NCBI GenBank assembly: GCA_037974665.1
Contig: CM075773.1
Span: 64,324,763 to 64,388,762, forward strand
Length of the DNA: 64,000 nt
Direction of reading: 5' to 3'
DNA from: Ehretia macrophylla
Lineage: Eukaryota > Streptophyta > Magnoliopsida > Boraginales > Ehretiaceae
The translations under genes were made by a program, and so were the position numbers. The notes under the pieces are model-generated. The model saw nothing but the letters and a program-made list of their open reading frames with translations, had not been told where the DNA came from and made no database searches. This document shows positions 34,345-45,119 of the stretch, in pieces (position 1 is the first letter of the stretch; each line of letters starts with the position of its first letter).

Positions 34345-35500
34345 ATGAGGAGGGGAAGGCGAGAAGGCAGCGGAGGAAGCTCCTAGACAGGATATCCTAG
34401 GCAGGATGCGGGTGTAGCCGGGAATGTTCTGCTAGGGCAGGAACCAATCAATGCACAGGTTATGGCCTCAATGGCCACTGCCATTAACACTATCGCTCAG
34501 TTTGTGACTCAACCGGGTCAGGTTGGAGTTGGTAGAGGTAATTCGGCCGCTAGAGCCGAGGGTAGTGGAACTGCAGGGGGTAATTTGCTTGATAAGTTTA
34601 TTCATCACAAGGCATTTAGTTTCTATGGAGAACCGGATGATATGAAGGCCAAAATGTGGTTGAATAAATTTGAGAAAGTAGCGGTTGTACTTGAGTGTAA
34701 TGACAAGAGAAAGATCACCAATGCTGTATTCTTGCTTGAGGGTGATACCGAGGAATGGTGGTGAACTGTTAGGGAGAAATGGGATGCCGAGAAGGTATAT
34801 CATTCATGGGCTGACTTTGTACAGGAACTTAGGGACAAGTATGTATCAGTGGTAGCTCGTGAAAGACATCAGGAAGAATTCATATCTTTAAGGCAAGGGA
34901 ATATGACAGTTGATCAGTACGAGGCTACATTTACTAGACTCTTCCGCTATGTGCCAGCTTTAGTACAGCCTGAGGACATGTGGATTCAGAGATTTATCAG
35001 GGGCCTGAGAGGTGACATTCAGCTTAACTTGTATTCGCAGGATTATCCTAATTACGCTGCAGCAGTTAGGGCCGCATCGAGATTTGAGAAACGCAAGGCA
35101 GATTTGTTAGCAGAGTCCAGTCAGCCGAGTAAACGATAATATCAGTCTCAGAGTCAGGGCTATCAGAGACAATATCAGCAGCTTGTTCAGGTTTAGTAGC
35201 AGAGACAAACTCAGAGCTACTTGGGCCCAGTTCAGACACAGTCTCAGGCAAGACCAATTCAGAGTCAGACACAGAGTCAGACACAACCTATTGCCACTAG
35301 ATCTCAACAAGGTAGCACCGCTACATCCACTTACAGAGCTTCTACTGGAGGCACTATTGCCAAGAAAAACTAGCAGTGTAGTCACTGGAATCGCAAGGGC
35401 CATACGGAGGCAGAATGTTGGAGAAAGTTGGGCCAATGTGTTGGTTGTGGTAGTAATCAGCAAAGAGCTAAAGATTGCCCCAGATTTAAGTAGGGACATG
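34345..35500 (+). pseudogene. Gypsy gag region
   Basis: The capsid-type Retrotrans_gag domain is clear (about 34600-35070): FSFYGEPDDMKAKMWLNKFE, ARERHQEEFISLRQG, FTRLFRYVPALV and RFIRGLRGDIQLNL. A Gln/Ser-rich linker and a decayed zinc-knuckle region follow to about 35500. Gag packages element RNA. A fossil with several breaks. Confidence 0.88.
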
Positions 35501-35629
35501 GCCAGAGTGCTCAGACCAAAGCTTCAGGTGCAGCTCTAGTTCCACGAGGCCAGGCACGAGTATTTGCTTTAGACAAAGAGGAGCTCCCCAATACGACGAT
35601 GGTGGTAGAAGGTACTTTTCTTATTAATA

Positions 35630-35910
35630 ATTAGCCAGTAGTAGTTTTGATTGACACCGGGGCTATGCATTCTTTTATCACACCTATGTGTGCACAATCT
35701 ACTGCTTTAAAAGTTGATAAATTGCCATATAAAATTGAAGTAGGTAACCCTATGGGTACGAAATTCATTACGGAGTCTGTGTGTAAAAATTGTGACATTT
35801 GCATTGAGGGGCACATGTATCCTGTTGACTTGATTATCTTACCCTTCCAAGACTTTGAAGTTATTTTGGAGATGGACTGGTTGGGGCAGTATTATGCTTA
35901 CCTGGATTGT
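35630..35910 (+). pseudogene. Gypsy aspartic protease
   Basis: The retropepsin motif is present as VVLIDTGAMHSFI near 35643-35680, followed by the second conserved part IILPFQDFEVILEMDWL near 35832-35882. The enzyme cuts the gag-pol polyprotein. Confidence 0.88.
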
Positions 35911-36109
35911 AGAATAAAAATTGTGACTTTAGAAATACCTGAACAACCTACCATTAAAATTGTTGGAAGTCGAAAATGTACGGGGACTCGTATAATTTCT
36001 TCCATTAAAGCTACAAAAATGTTGAGTAAAGGTTGTGAAGCATATCTAGCATATTTAATTAATCAGCCTGGGGATAAACTGAAATTGAATGAGGTGCCTG
36101 TTGTAAAAG

Positions 36110-36790
36110 ACTTTCAGGGGGTATTTCCTGAAGAATTGCCTAGGTTACCACCTGACCAAGAAATAGAATTTGTGATTGATCTATTGCCAGGAACTAATCT
36201 TATATCTAGAACCCCATATAAAATGGCTCCCCCTGAGTTGCAGGAGTTGAAAATTCAGCTACAGGGTTTACTTGAAAAATGTTTTATACAGCCTAGCTCT
36301 TCACTATAGGGTGCTCCTGTTTTATTTGTAAAGAAGAAAGATGACACTTTACGGTTGTGTATTGATTATTAGGGTCTTAATCACGTGACTGTGAAAAATT
36401 AAATATCATTTGCCACTAATTGAGGAATTGTTTGATCAGTTGTAAGGTGCTGTAGTGTATTTGAAATTTGATTTGAGGCATGGTTATTACTAGTTGAGAA
36501 TCAGAAAAAAAGATGTACCCAAGTCTGGTTTCAGAACCAGGTCCACCCACTATGAATTTGTTGTACTGCCATTTGGGTTGACAAATACTCCAACCGCCTT
36601 TATAGACTTGATGCAGAGAGTATTTAGACTGTACCTTGACCAGTTTGTTGTGATTTTTATTGATGATAGATTGGTATACTCGAAGTCTGATGCAGAGCAT
36701 AAGGAATATTTGAGAATTGTGTTGCGAACCTTGCAGGAACATAAATTATTTGTTAAATTTAGCAAATGCGAATTCTAATTGAAGTAGGTT
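36110..36790 (+). pseudogene. Gypsy reverse transcriptase
   Basis: Blocks in order: [54 protein letters not shown], and the catalytic FIDD region near 36654-36666, then [10 protein letters not shown]-type [18 protein letters not shown] and KFSKCEF. Order and wording match gypsy RT. The region is broken. Confidence 0.9.
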
Positions 36791-37079
36791 GCCTTTTTAG
36801 GCCATATAATATCACAAGAAGGGATATCTGTTGATCCTACAAAAATTGAGGTGGTGATGTCATGGAAAAGACCTGAAACTGTTACGAAGGTTCGTAGTTT
36901 CCTAGGGTTGGTTGGTTATTACCGGAGATTTGTTAAGGACTTTTCTAAAATTGCTGGACCATTGACTTCCTTAACTCAAAAGAAAACTGTGTATAATTGG
37001 GATGACAAATGTGAAACAAGATTTTAGGAACTGAAGAAGAGGCTTACCACTGCTTCTATTCTTACACTACCTGAGGGGA

Positions 37080-37450
37080 CAAATAATCTGGTGATTTATA
37101 GTGATGCTTCAAAAGAAGGTTTGGGCTGTGTTCTTATGCAAAATGGTAAGGTAATACCTTATGTCTCGAGGAAATTGAAGCCCTATGAACTTAATTATCC
37201 TACACATGATCTTGAGCTTGCTACTGTTGTCTTTGCTTTAAAGAAATGGCGACATTACTTGTGGGGTAATAGGTTTGAGATATTTACTGATCATAAAAGT
37301 TTGAAATATTTATTTTCTCATAAAGATTTAAACATGAGGCAAAGGCGTTAGCTAGAGTTGTTGAATGACTATAATTGTACCATTAGCTACTTGCCAGACA
37401 AAGCTAACACTGTTGCAGATGCATTGAGTCGGAAAGCTACTGTGGCCAGT
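37080..37450 (+). pseudogene. Gypsy RNase H
   Basis: [19 protein letters not shown], then [34 protein letters not shown], and CTISYLPDKANTVADALSRK, the standard gypsy RNase H series with acidic residues in TD and DAS positions. It removes the RNA template. Confidence 0.9.
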
Positions 37451-37599
37451 CTGATTATAAAGAACTGGGAAACTATGGAGGAATTGTGTTTGTGGAAACC
37501 GAAGGTTACAGAAACAGGTACTCAGTTTGTAGGATTATAAATTCAGTATTTACTGTTGTCTAGAATCAGGGAAGCACAACAATCTGATCCTTAACTATT

Positions 37600-38160
37600 G
37601 AAGATTCTAGAGAAGTCTAAAGGGAGAGAGTCCGATTTCAAGCTGCATGATGATAGACTACTCAAGTATAAGAATATAATTTGCATTCCTAGTGGTTCAG
37701 CTGTGAAAGATGAAATTCTTGTTGAGGCTCACAGTACTAAGTACACTATTCACCCTAGTAGCATCAAGATGTACAGGGACTTGAAACAAAGCTTATGGTG
37801 GAATAATACGAAGAGGGAAATAGCTGATTATGTGGCTAAATGTCTAACTTGTCAGAAAGTTAAAGCTGAACACTAGAGACTTGCAGGATTATTGCAACCA
37901 TTAGAGATTCATGTGTGGAAATGGGATCAAGTTACTATAGACTTTGTGTCTGATTTGTCAAGGTCACCGCGAGGAAATGATTCTGTTTGGGTTGTGGTTG
38001 ATAGATTGACGAAAACCTCACATTTCATTGCTACAAAGAAGACCGACAACCTTGATAAATTAGCTAAGCTGTATATTGAGAACATTGTGAGACTGCAGGG
38101 GGCTCTAAATAGTATAATGTCAGACAGAGATCCCAGGTTCACATCACAATAACAATTACC
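37600..38160 (+). pseudogene. Gypsy integrase, zinc and catalytic parts
   Basis: The zinc-binding part shows the Cys pair in VAKCLTCQKVKAEH near 37834-37876 after the histidine segment. The catalytic core shows WDQVTIDFVSDLSRS, VWVVVDRLTKTSHFI and SDRDPRFTSQ. It is incomplete compared with the family. Confidence 0.88.
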
Positions 38161-38790
38161 AGGGTACCATTGGTATGGCGCCGTACGAGACATTTTACGG
38201 GCGTAAATATAAATCCCCATTGTATTGGGAAGACGTAGAAGAAATGAAAACTATTGACCCAGGTATTCTACCTGAGATAATAAAGATAGTTGACAATGTG
38301 AAACTTATTAAGAAAAGAATTCTTACAGCTCAAAGCCGACAGAAGAGTTATGTTGATAGACACCGATGTGACTTGGAGTTTGTTGTAGGCGATTATGTGT
38401 TCTTGAAAGTCTCACCGCGTAAAGGTTTGATTCGACATGAAACGGGAGGTCAACTCAGTCCTCGATATGTGGGGCCGTTTAAGATAACTGAGAAAGTTGA
38501 TGATTTGGCTTACAGATTGATACTACCTCCGAGTTTGAAAAAATGCATAACGTGTTCCATGTGTCGATGTTGAGGAAGTATCAGCCAAATCCTTCACATA
38601 TTCTGAAGCCGGAACCGTTGGAGATCGGTGAGACACTGACCTATGTGGAGAAACCTCTTCGGGTTGTTGACAGGAAGATTCAGGAACTCAGAACTCAAAG
38701 TATTCCAATGGTAATGGTTCTTTAGGATCATCACAAAGTTGAAGATGCCACTTGGGAGCAGGAAGAGTAGATGAGATATCGTATTCCAGA
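38160..38790 (+). pseudogene. Gypsy integrase C-terminal and chromodomain-like end
   Basis: MAPYETFYGRKYKSPLYW, VGDYVFLKVSPRKGL (GPY/F-type region with GPFKITEKV), MHNVFHVSMLRKYQPNPSHI, and a tail resembling the chromovirus end with DHHKVEDATWEQE near 38730. In Tekay elements this tail directs insertion to heterochromatin (known for the lineage, inferred here). Confidence 0.85.
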
Positions 38791-38832
38791 GTTGTTTCCT
38801 AAATCATGTAAGAATTGCGTGGAAGCAATTAG

Positions 38833-38850
38833 TTTAAGGGGGAGAGGATA
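38833..38850 (+). other. Gypsy polypurine tract
   Basis: TTAAGGGGGAGAGGATA directly precedes the 3' LTR. Confidence 0.88.
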
Positions 38851-41322
38851 TGATGCCCAGGAAATTGTATCATATTCATAAATAATTGTAGCCTATCTTT
38901 TGTGCATTTTAATGTATTTTATTTCTAATTTAACTATGTTTATTTGATGGTCACTATTTATAAGAAAATCAACTGTCTACTTTGCTCAAATTAGAATTTT
39001 TCCTAGATAGTATAACTTATAAAAAGAATCAAGAACTTGTAATTTTGAGCTTTGGAGGTCAGGAACACGCGTTAGGAAAATAATTCGTGCTTTGTTTGAA
39101 TAGTGTAACATTAGTTTTAACTAGTTAGCATTTAATTGGAGTTTTAACTTAGTTTGACTAAGATATACTAGCATTTGACTTATTATACTAACATATACAT
39201 ATGCATATATCACCTAGCAATACACATATATGCAAAATGTTCAAAAAAACAAAAGAATTAATACCCAAAATACCTCTCCCAAACCTGACAGCCCAAAGAA
39301 GGAAATAGGAGAATAAAAAATTGTTCAATCCTTGCATCTTAGCCTCCTAGCTTGACTTTGGAAGGTTTTTGGAGCACCTAGGAGCATTACCAACTTGTCT
39401 ACAACTATAAATTGTGAGGGAGTTTGCATTTGTAGCATGTTAAAGTTTATGTCATCTTTTGAGATTTTGTGATTTGATGATTTTGGCTATTGAAATGCTT
39501 AAATATTATGATATACATGCTATACATGATATATAGACCATGCTTGAGTAGTTTGATAGCTATTTCCATGGTTGAATGCTTGAGTTCTTGAAAGAGATGA
39601 TGAATAGTGCTTGATTTTAGGGTTTTCCTATAACTTGTTATTTAGAATGAATTGATGCCACCTATAGGTGCTCTAGATGATATTGAAACTAGTTAAATGC
39701 TCACGTATAGTTAAATTGCCCGAAATTGAGTTAAAATGCGAATTAGCTAAAATTTCAAAAGGGGGTTTTTCATGAAATGTAATCCCGGCACATTTGGACC
39801 TTAGATTAGGTATCCATGGGGCAAGGAAGCACTTCCGTTGCGTTAAATTGAGGGCCGGATGGGGTAGTTGTAGTTAAAATCCACTCAGGGCCTTCCCGAG
39901 CTTTTGTCGGGTTTTCAGGGCGTAGATAGGTGTCTTTTGGTATTTCCTATAAATGTAGTATGATTGATTTATAGATTTGGGTCCTCAAATTTTGAATAGA
40001 AGAAGAATTATATAGTTATCAAAAGGTAAAATGTGAGAAATGGATACCTTTGTGCTTGTATGAGCTTGTAGATACTTGTTATGTGTTTAAATGCATGTCT
40101 AAGGTATAATCAAGCTAGTTGAAGAGTTTGTGGAAAAATATGATATTTGTCCCTTTTGTGTTTATATAGTTATTTCATGTCTAATGGCTTATATTGTGAA
40201 TAACTGCGAGGGCGGCCTATTTTGTCGTCCCTCTTACGTGATTATTGATATCCTTGGCTCTCGTGATCTTGACTTGGGATTGCGCAACCTTTCGGACATG
40301 GTAGCGTCGTGACAATCTCCCTCGACTACTATGGTGCCTATTCCTTTTCTCACCGAGTATACTCCACTACCCCAAAGGCGTGGTTCACCTCATTGGGACA
40401 TATGGATCTACCTCGGGAGGAATGGGTTGTAGGATCAGGGTAAATCCGGAGTACCCTATTTGGAGGAATAAAGGGTTTGCCGACATTCGCTTGAAGTTCT
40501 TGGCTCGTGGATCGTGACTGAAGACAAGAAGATGAACCGTATCCTTTTTATACATGTTTAAATATTTGTTTGAATAGCTTGTTATATTGTGTTGCTTATG
40601 TGATTATCCTTGTTGCATTGCACGAAACCATTTGCGAAAACACCCCCGATTACCTGTATCCCCTCCCTCGCTGGGCAACTTTGTTGCTTACTCCTCTTTT
40701 AACATGTTTCAGGAGAGGCTGAGGTGAATCCCCAGCTGGTAGCTGTAGAGGAAGAAGAGGAAGTTCAAGTAGAGCAACTTCCATGATTACTTGTGTGTTG
40801 AGGTTGGATGTTCTGCGCAGACTATGTGAAAATGTTGTGTGTTCTTCATTTTGAGACCTTAAGGTCTTATATGTAGATGTGTTGAAACTTAAAGCTTGTA
40901 ATTAACTTGTAGTCTTGAATGTTGTTGGAGTAGTTGGCATGTAATAGTTAATGGTAGACTTACTGCTTTGGTTGCATGCTTGTGTGAAAAGGCTTGTTAA
41001 AGGGAGGACCTAATATATAAGTAAAGCTTGTGAATATAATTAGAGTGGTAAGACAAGTAAGTTATGTTTTAAAGTTGTTATAACCACATTTTGCATGCTT
41101 GTATGATATGCTTTTATTGAGTTCCAATGCTCGGATGGCCTTGAGGAGTTTGTTGGTTATGTTGAATTTGAAGGATGGGATTGTATGAGAAGTTTGGTTG
41201 TAGAAAGGGGGTTGAATGTGATTATTTGCAGGTACTAGTTAGTCCACAGTACAGAGGAGACTCTGTCCGTGTACCGGGTCCGGACTTAACCTTTGGTGTA
41301 GGGTTGGGTTCGGGGCGTTACA
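38851..41322 (+). repeat. Gypsy 3' LTR
   Basis: The start is TGATGCCCAGGAAATTG and the end is TCGGGGCGTTACA. It is collinear with the 5' LTR over 2.47 kb. Its first dozen bases differ from the 5' LTR start more than the rest does. Confidence 0.92.
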
Positions 41323-41327
41323 ACGTA

Positions 41328-42051
41328 GATGGTCAAGGTACTAAGTCAACGGCTACAAGTTTCACACACTAAAATATAGGTCATCCAAGTCTATAATGAA
41401 CAGTGGAGTGTTTATGAAAGGGACGTATAATGATAGTACCGATGAGGGTGACTATTATGGAATGCTAAATGACATTGTTGAATTAGAATACCATAACCTA
41501 ACAGTGAACCATACAAGAGTAGTCTTATTCAAGTGTGACTGGTTTGATTCAACAAAAAATAGAGGCGTTAAGGAGCATTCTTAGTATCGACTTGTTGATG
41601 TCAATGTGAAAATGAAGTATCAGAAATATGACCCATTTGTGTTAGCAGATTAAGCACATCAGTGTATTATTGTAAATATCCGGAGGCCAAGAAAGATCGA
41701 GATGACTGATGTGTTGTATGCAAAATTAGACCAAGAAATCACTATGATCTACCTTTAGTGGATTCTGCAATTGAAGATGAATCAGCTTGTCAGTTAGATG
41801 AAATAGATGTACCTATTGTACTACTAAATGATGCAGAGATGCCTCCACATTGTCATGAAAGTGGTGAAAATATTGAAGTATTGGAAGAAGAGCTCAATCA
41901 ACTTAATGATGTCATTGATGTCAATTATGAAGTTAATGTTAAAGTAGTTGAAGATGAAGATGAAGATGATGATTTAGATGAAGAAGATGAGAATGATGGG
42001 GAAGGAGATGATGATAAAGATGTAGATAAAGACGAAGATGATGAAGATTAG
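41328..42051 (+). pseudogene. CACTA TNPD-type transposase, 3' part (DUF4216 and acidic tail)
   Basis: After the gypsy duplication the transposase resumes. The DUF4216 block reads MNSGVFMKGTYN, DYYGMLNDIVELEY and VVLFKCDWFD (41396-41560). A YQKYDPFVLAD segment follows and then a strongly acidic C-terminal tail (41930-42051) of Asp and Glu, ending at a TAG at 42049-42051. An acidic tail is usual for CACTA transposases. In-frame stops near 41582 and 41651 mark decay. It ends 186 bp before the second gene. Confidence 0.85.
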
Positions 42052-42393
42052 TGCCAACAATCAATTGTCTAGATGTGTATACACTATATTCGTGCGATAT
42101 CTTCTTGCACCAATTGATTATGTATATTGTACTACCTTCATGTGATATCTTCTTGCACTAACATTAATCTATATAAGTATTCAAACTATAAATATAGATA
42201 TGTTTACATCAATATTTGTTTGTGGTCCAATGCAGCCATGGCGCTAGGTAAAGGTAGAGGCACCGGCGATAGATGATATGTGCCTCCTGGAGCAGTACAG
42301 CGTGTTGGAAGAGCAAGCATTAGACGTGGATTAGGTAGTAGAAGTAGATCAAGAATTGGATGTGGATCAGGCACTCGAAGTAAATCAGGAATA

Positions 42394-42609
42394 GGACGTG
42401 GAGCAAGCACTGGACGTGGATCAGCCACTGAATATGGATCAGGCAATGGACGTGGATCAAGCATTGGACGTGGATCAGGCACTGCACGTGGATCAGGCAC
42501 TGCTTGTGGATCAGGCACTGAATGTGGATCAGGCACTGGACGTGGATCAGGCACCGGACATGGATCAGGCACTGGATATGGATCAGAGACTGTACGTGGA
42601 TCAGGCATT
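42394..42609 (+). repeat. 18-bp coding minisatellite, 12 units
   Basis: The unit GGACGTGGATCAGGCACT repeats exactly every 18 bp from 42394 to 42609, with degenerate units before. In the gene's frame it encodes G-R-G-S-G-T. Because 18 is a multiple of three and the unit has no stop in several frames, a second plus frame gives D-V-D-Q-A-L and the minus strand gives V-P-D-P-R-P, producing long shadow frames. Confidence 0.92.
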
Positions 42610-43869
42610 AGACATGTATCATCTACATCTTCAAGACTGTCAGCTGAAGAGCGTGCATCCATCGTATCATTTACGATACCACCACACCAGGGGACAACAC
42701 ATGTTCCTCCTGTGGCACCGAGACCTTCGTAAAATGAGTCTGGACCATCGACTTCATCTCAGAGCTTGTCGTAACACTTACAGGATATGCACATGGATAG
42801 TAGCGCTCATAGGTCTGACCTTAGTGTATCTACTGATCATGTCAAGTCATCAACTGCTACTGAACGACGGGCTACAATATCCTCAAGCACCTTACAAGAT
42901 TGGCAGCTTCATGGGTTCTTATCCTTAGAGGCCTACACTGTATGGCAAATTGATCGACGCACATACCTAGAATTGTATGGTAGTGGGTAAGTGTTCAATT
43001 ATTACAATTTCAAATTAGCTATTGGTTATTTTTTATGTACACATTTGTATAAGTATAATTTTTCTTATTGCAAATGGGTACCGTGTCAAGCTAGTCAGGA
43101 GATAGCTAATATATTATCTGGAGGGTATACCGAGCCTTGGCCGACGTGGGGTACAGTTCCGATTGAGGTTAGACAGAGATGGTTCATGGCTTTTCAAGTA
43201 ATAATTATATTTTTTGCTAGTAGTATATTTATCTTACTTCTCTACCTATTGCATCATATTATTTGTATTTCATTACTAATTATTTTATTTATTGTAAAGA
43301 GAATATACAATTGGTGGTTGTGTGATGAATCTGCCATTCAGAAACTATTCTTTGAAAAAGTAAGTCATAGGATACGAGACCTCTTCAGCAAGAGTCGTAA
43401 GGACAAAAATAAGAAACGGCCAGTCTGGGTGAAAATCGACATATAAGACCAGCTTTATGACCATTGGGCATTAGATACGTGGCAAAAAAAGGTGGCCACC
43501 AACTCAAACAATCGAAAAAAAGGTTCTTCGACTTATTATGCAGGTTCTATCCATTTCCACGAGGTTAAAAGAAGAATGGTAAGTTTCGAAGTACTATAGA
43601 CTTATAAATATAAGTTATTAATTACTTAATATATTTTTCTTTGAACGAATGTATAATGCAGGAAGAAGAGGAGGGATGACTAGTGACCACTGCAGAGGTC
43701 TTTGAGAGGGTCCATCACAAAAAAAACTGATGGTCCCTACTCTAACCCTAGGGCTGCTGAGACTATGGTATGTATATGAACTTTTTGGATTCTATCTACA
43801 TTGTAATGATATACAGAAGGTGACTAGTTTTCTAAATCAGGTTGTTTATCTTGTTGCATGTCTTGCCTA

Positions 43870-44120
43870 GATGTTCTCAGATTCTTTCTCTATTTTTCAA
43901 CTTTTCACATCCTCAAAAGTTCTGTCAAAGTTATATCATTTTATAGAAAACTGGCTTGCTTAACAGATTGGTCAACTTTGCCGGTCGACGCCCTTGGTCG
44001 GTTGGATCACCCGACAAAGGCATAACTTGTCGGTCGACCCCATCGACCGGCATTGTCGACGGACAAGTTATACTTTTGTCGGGTGAGGCATTCAGCCGGT
44101 TGTGCTAGTGTTGTGTGCAA
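43870..44120 (+). repeat. GTCGACC island E, inside a transposase intron
   Basis: The order of blocks matches island A: TTTCTCTATTTTTCAAC, CACATCCTCAAAAG, then TTTGCCGGTCGAC, CCCTTGGTCGGTTGGATCAC, CCGACAAAGG, TGTCGGTCGACCCCATCGAC and TCGGGTGAGGCATTCAG. It lies within the 915-bp intron 43768-44682 of the second CACTA gene. Confidence 0.8.
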
Positions 44121-45119
44121 TGGTGTTGGTTATGTGGTATTATTTATCTAAAATTGTTAGTATGTCAAAAGGCCAGTACTTTTTCATTTGCATAATCTAA
44201 TCTTTGATGTCATAAAATTGGCCTTTGTTCATTACTTTCCTAATACATGCAATATGTCTTCACCAAGTGCTCATTGTAGTCCTCAGTGTATGTGAAAGTT
44301 ACATATATACTTAAATGAGTTCAATTACATACTTAACAAAAAGTTTTCTTTTCTCATGACATGCATTATCTATGTTCTCTAGAGAAAAACAGGGCTATTA
44401 ATATCAGATATAGGATACTGGACATCTCTATAGAAGAAGTGGCTATACATTTGTTATTGGTATGAATTATCCGAAGATTATTATATAATAACCAAAATAC
44501 TAAAGAAGGAAGTTATTTTTGGCTTAAAATGCTTTACATTGATAAAAAAAAACTTGCGATATACATCGTTAGCATTAACCATCATATGTCTTTGGCTGTA
44601 GTAAATGATGACTGAATTCACTAATTATTTTAGATGTATTTCTATTTTTTGGTGTTTGACTGAATTTTTATTTTTATTGTAGGCCAAGTATAATGAACTG
44701 GTCCAGCAAGCCACACAGGCCTCGCAGGAGGATCCTACGGCACCGCCTATCAACTACGATGCACTATTTTATGAGGCGGCTAATGGCTCGCATAAAGGAC
44801 AAGTGTACGGACTTGGATCCCTCGATGTTCGTGTTAGAGGTCATTTTACTTGCCATCGGATTACTGAGCAAGATATACAAGAAGTCGTAACTCACGTGAC
44901 ATCGGATTTGCGAGAAGAGGTGACGCAACAACGAGAACAATTGTATTTGTTCGAGGAACGGATTGCCGCCTTAACCCAGATGTTGCCGCATCTACCTCCT
45001 TCGCATGATCAAGATCAATCGCAGCTGCCATCTGATGACCTTGCCGATGATGGAACTCAGGGTGGAGAAAATCAGTAGACTACTTTTATAAAACGTTTTG
45101 GACTTGTTCGAATTTTATT

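Larger units (their letters stand above)
31508..41322 (+). mobile_element. Ty3/gypsy Tekay-like chromovirus inserted in the CACTA transposase
   Basis: LTRs at 31508-34017 and 38851-41322 flank a gag-pol region in gypsy order (gag, protease, RT, RNase H, integrase). The 5-bp duplication ACGTA is exact (31503-31507 and 41323-41327). The C-terminal integrase block with HNVFHVSMLRKY and the long 2.5-kb LTRs point to the Tekay/Del chromovirus lineage. In the first 200 bp I count roughly one LTR-LTR difference per 15 bases, suggesting an insertion a few million years old if a usual plant rate applies. Structurally complete at the ends, but the coding region is a fossil with more than ten breaks. 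Confidence 0.92.
42238..45078 (+). pseudogene. CACTA second gene, Transposase_24-type (TNPA-like role)
   Basis: ATG at 42238 opens MALGKGRGTG, an Arg/Gly-rich start, followed by a GRGSGT repeat. Exons that keep frame can be read at 42238-42986, 43074-43197 (WVPCQASQEIANIL...WFMAFQ), 43300-43578 (RIYNWWLCDESAIQ...YYAGSIHFHEVKRRM), 43662-43767 and 44683-45078 (AKYNELVQQATQ...QVYGLGSLDVRVRGH, then a DLREEVTQQREQLYLFEERI coiled coil). This is the PF03004 pattern of En/Spm second genes. The last exon is fully open for 131 codons. Decay: three stops in exon 1 (TGA at 42274, TAA at 42730 and 42772), one in exon 3, one stop and one frame change in exon 4, and AA instead of AG at the acceptor of intron 1 (43072-43073). 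The protein binds subterminal repeats in related elements (inference). Confidence 0.82.

Noticed and set aside
42204-42662. 152-codon minus-strand frame rich in VPDPRP
   Set aside because: It is the antisense shadow of the 18-bp minisatellite. The plus frame continues into recognisable Transposase_24 exons.
42398-42928. 176-codon plus-strand frame rich in DVDQAL
   Set aside because: Second-frame shadow of the same 18-bp array. The frame with the ATG at 42238 and the downstream domain is GRGSGT.
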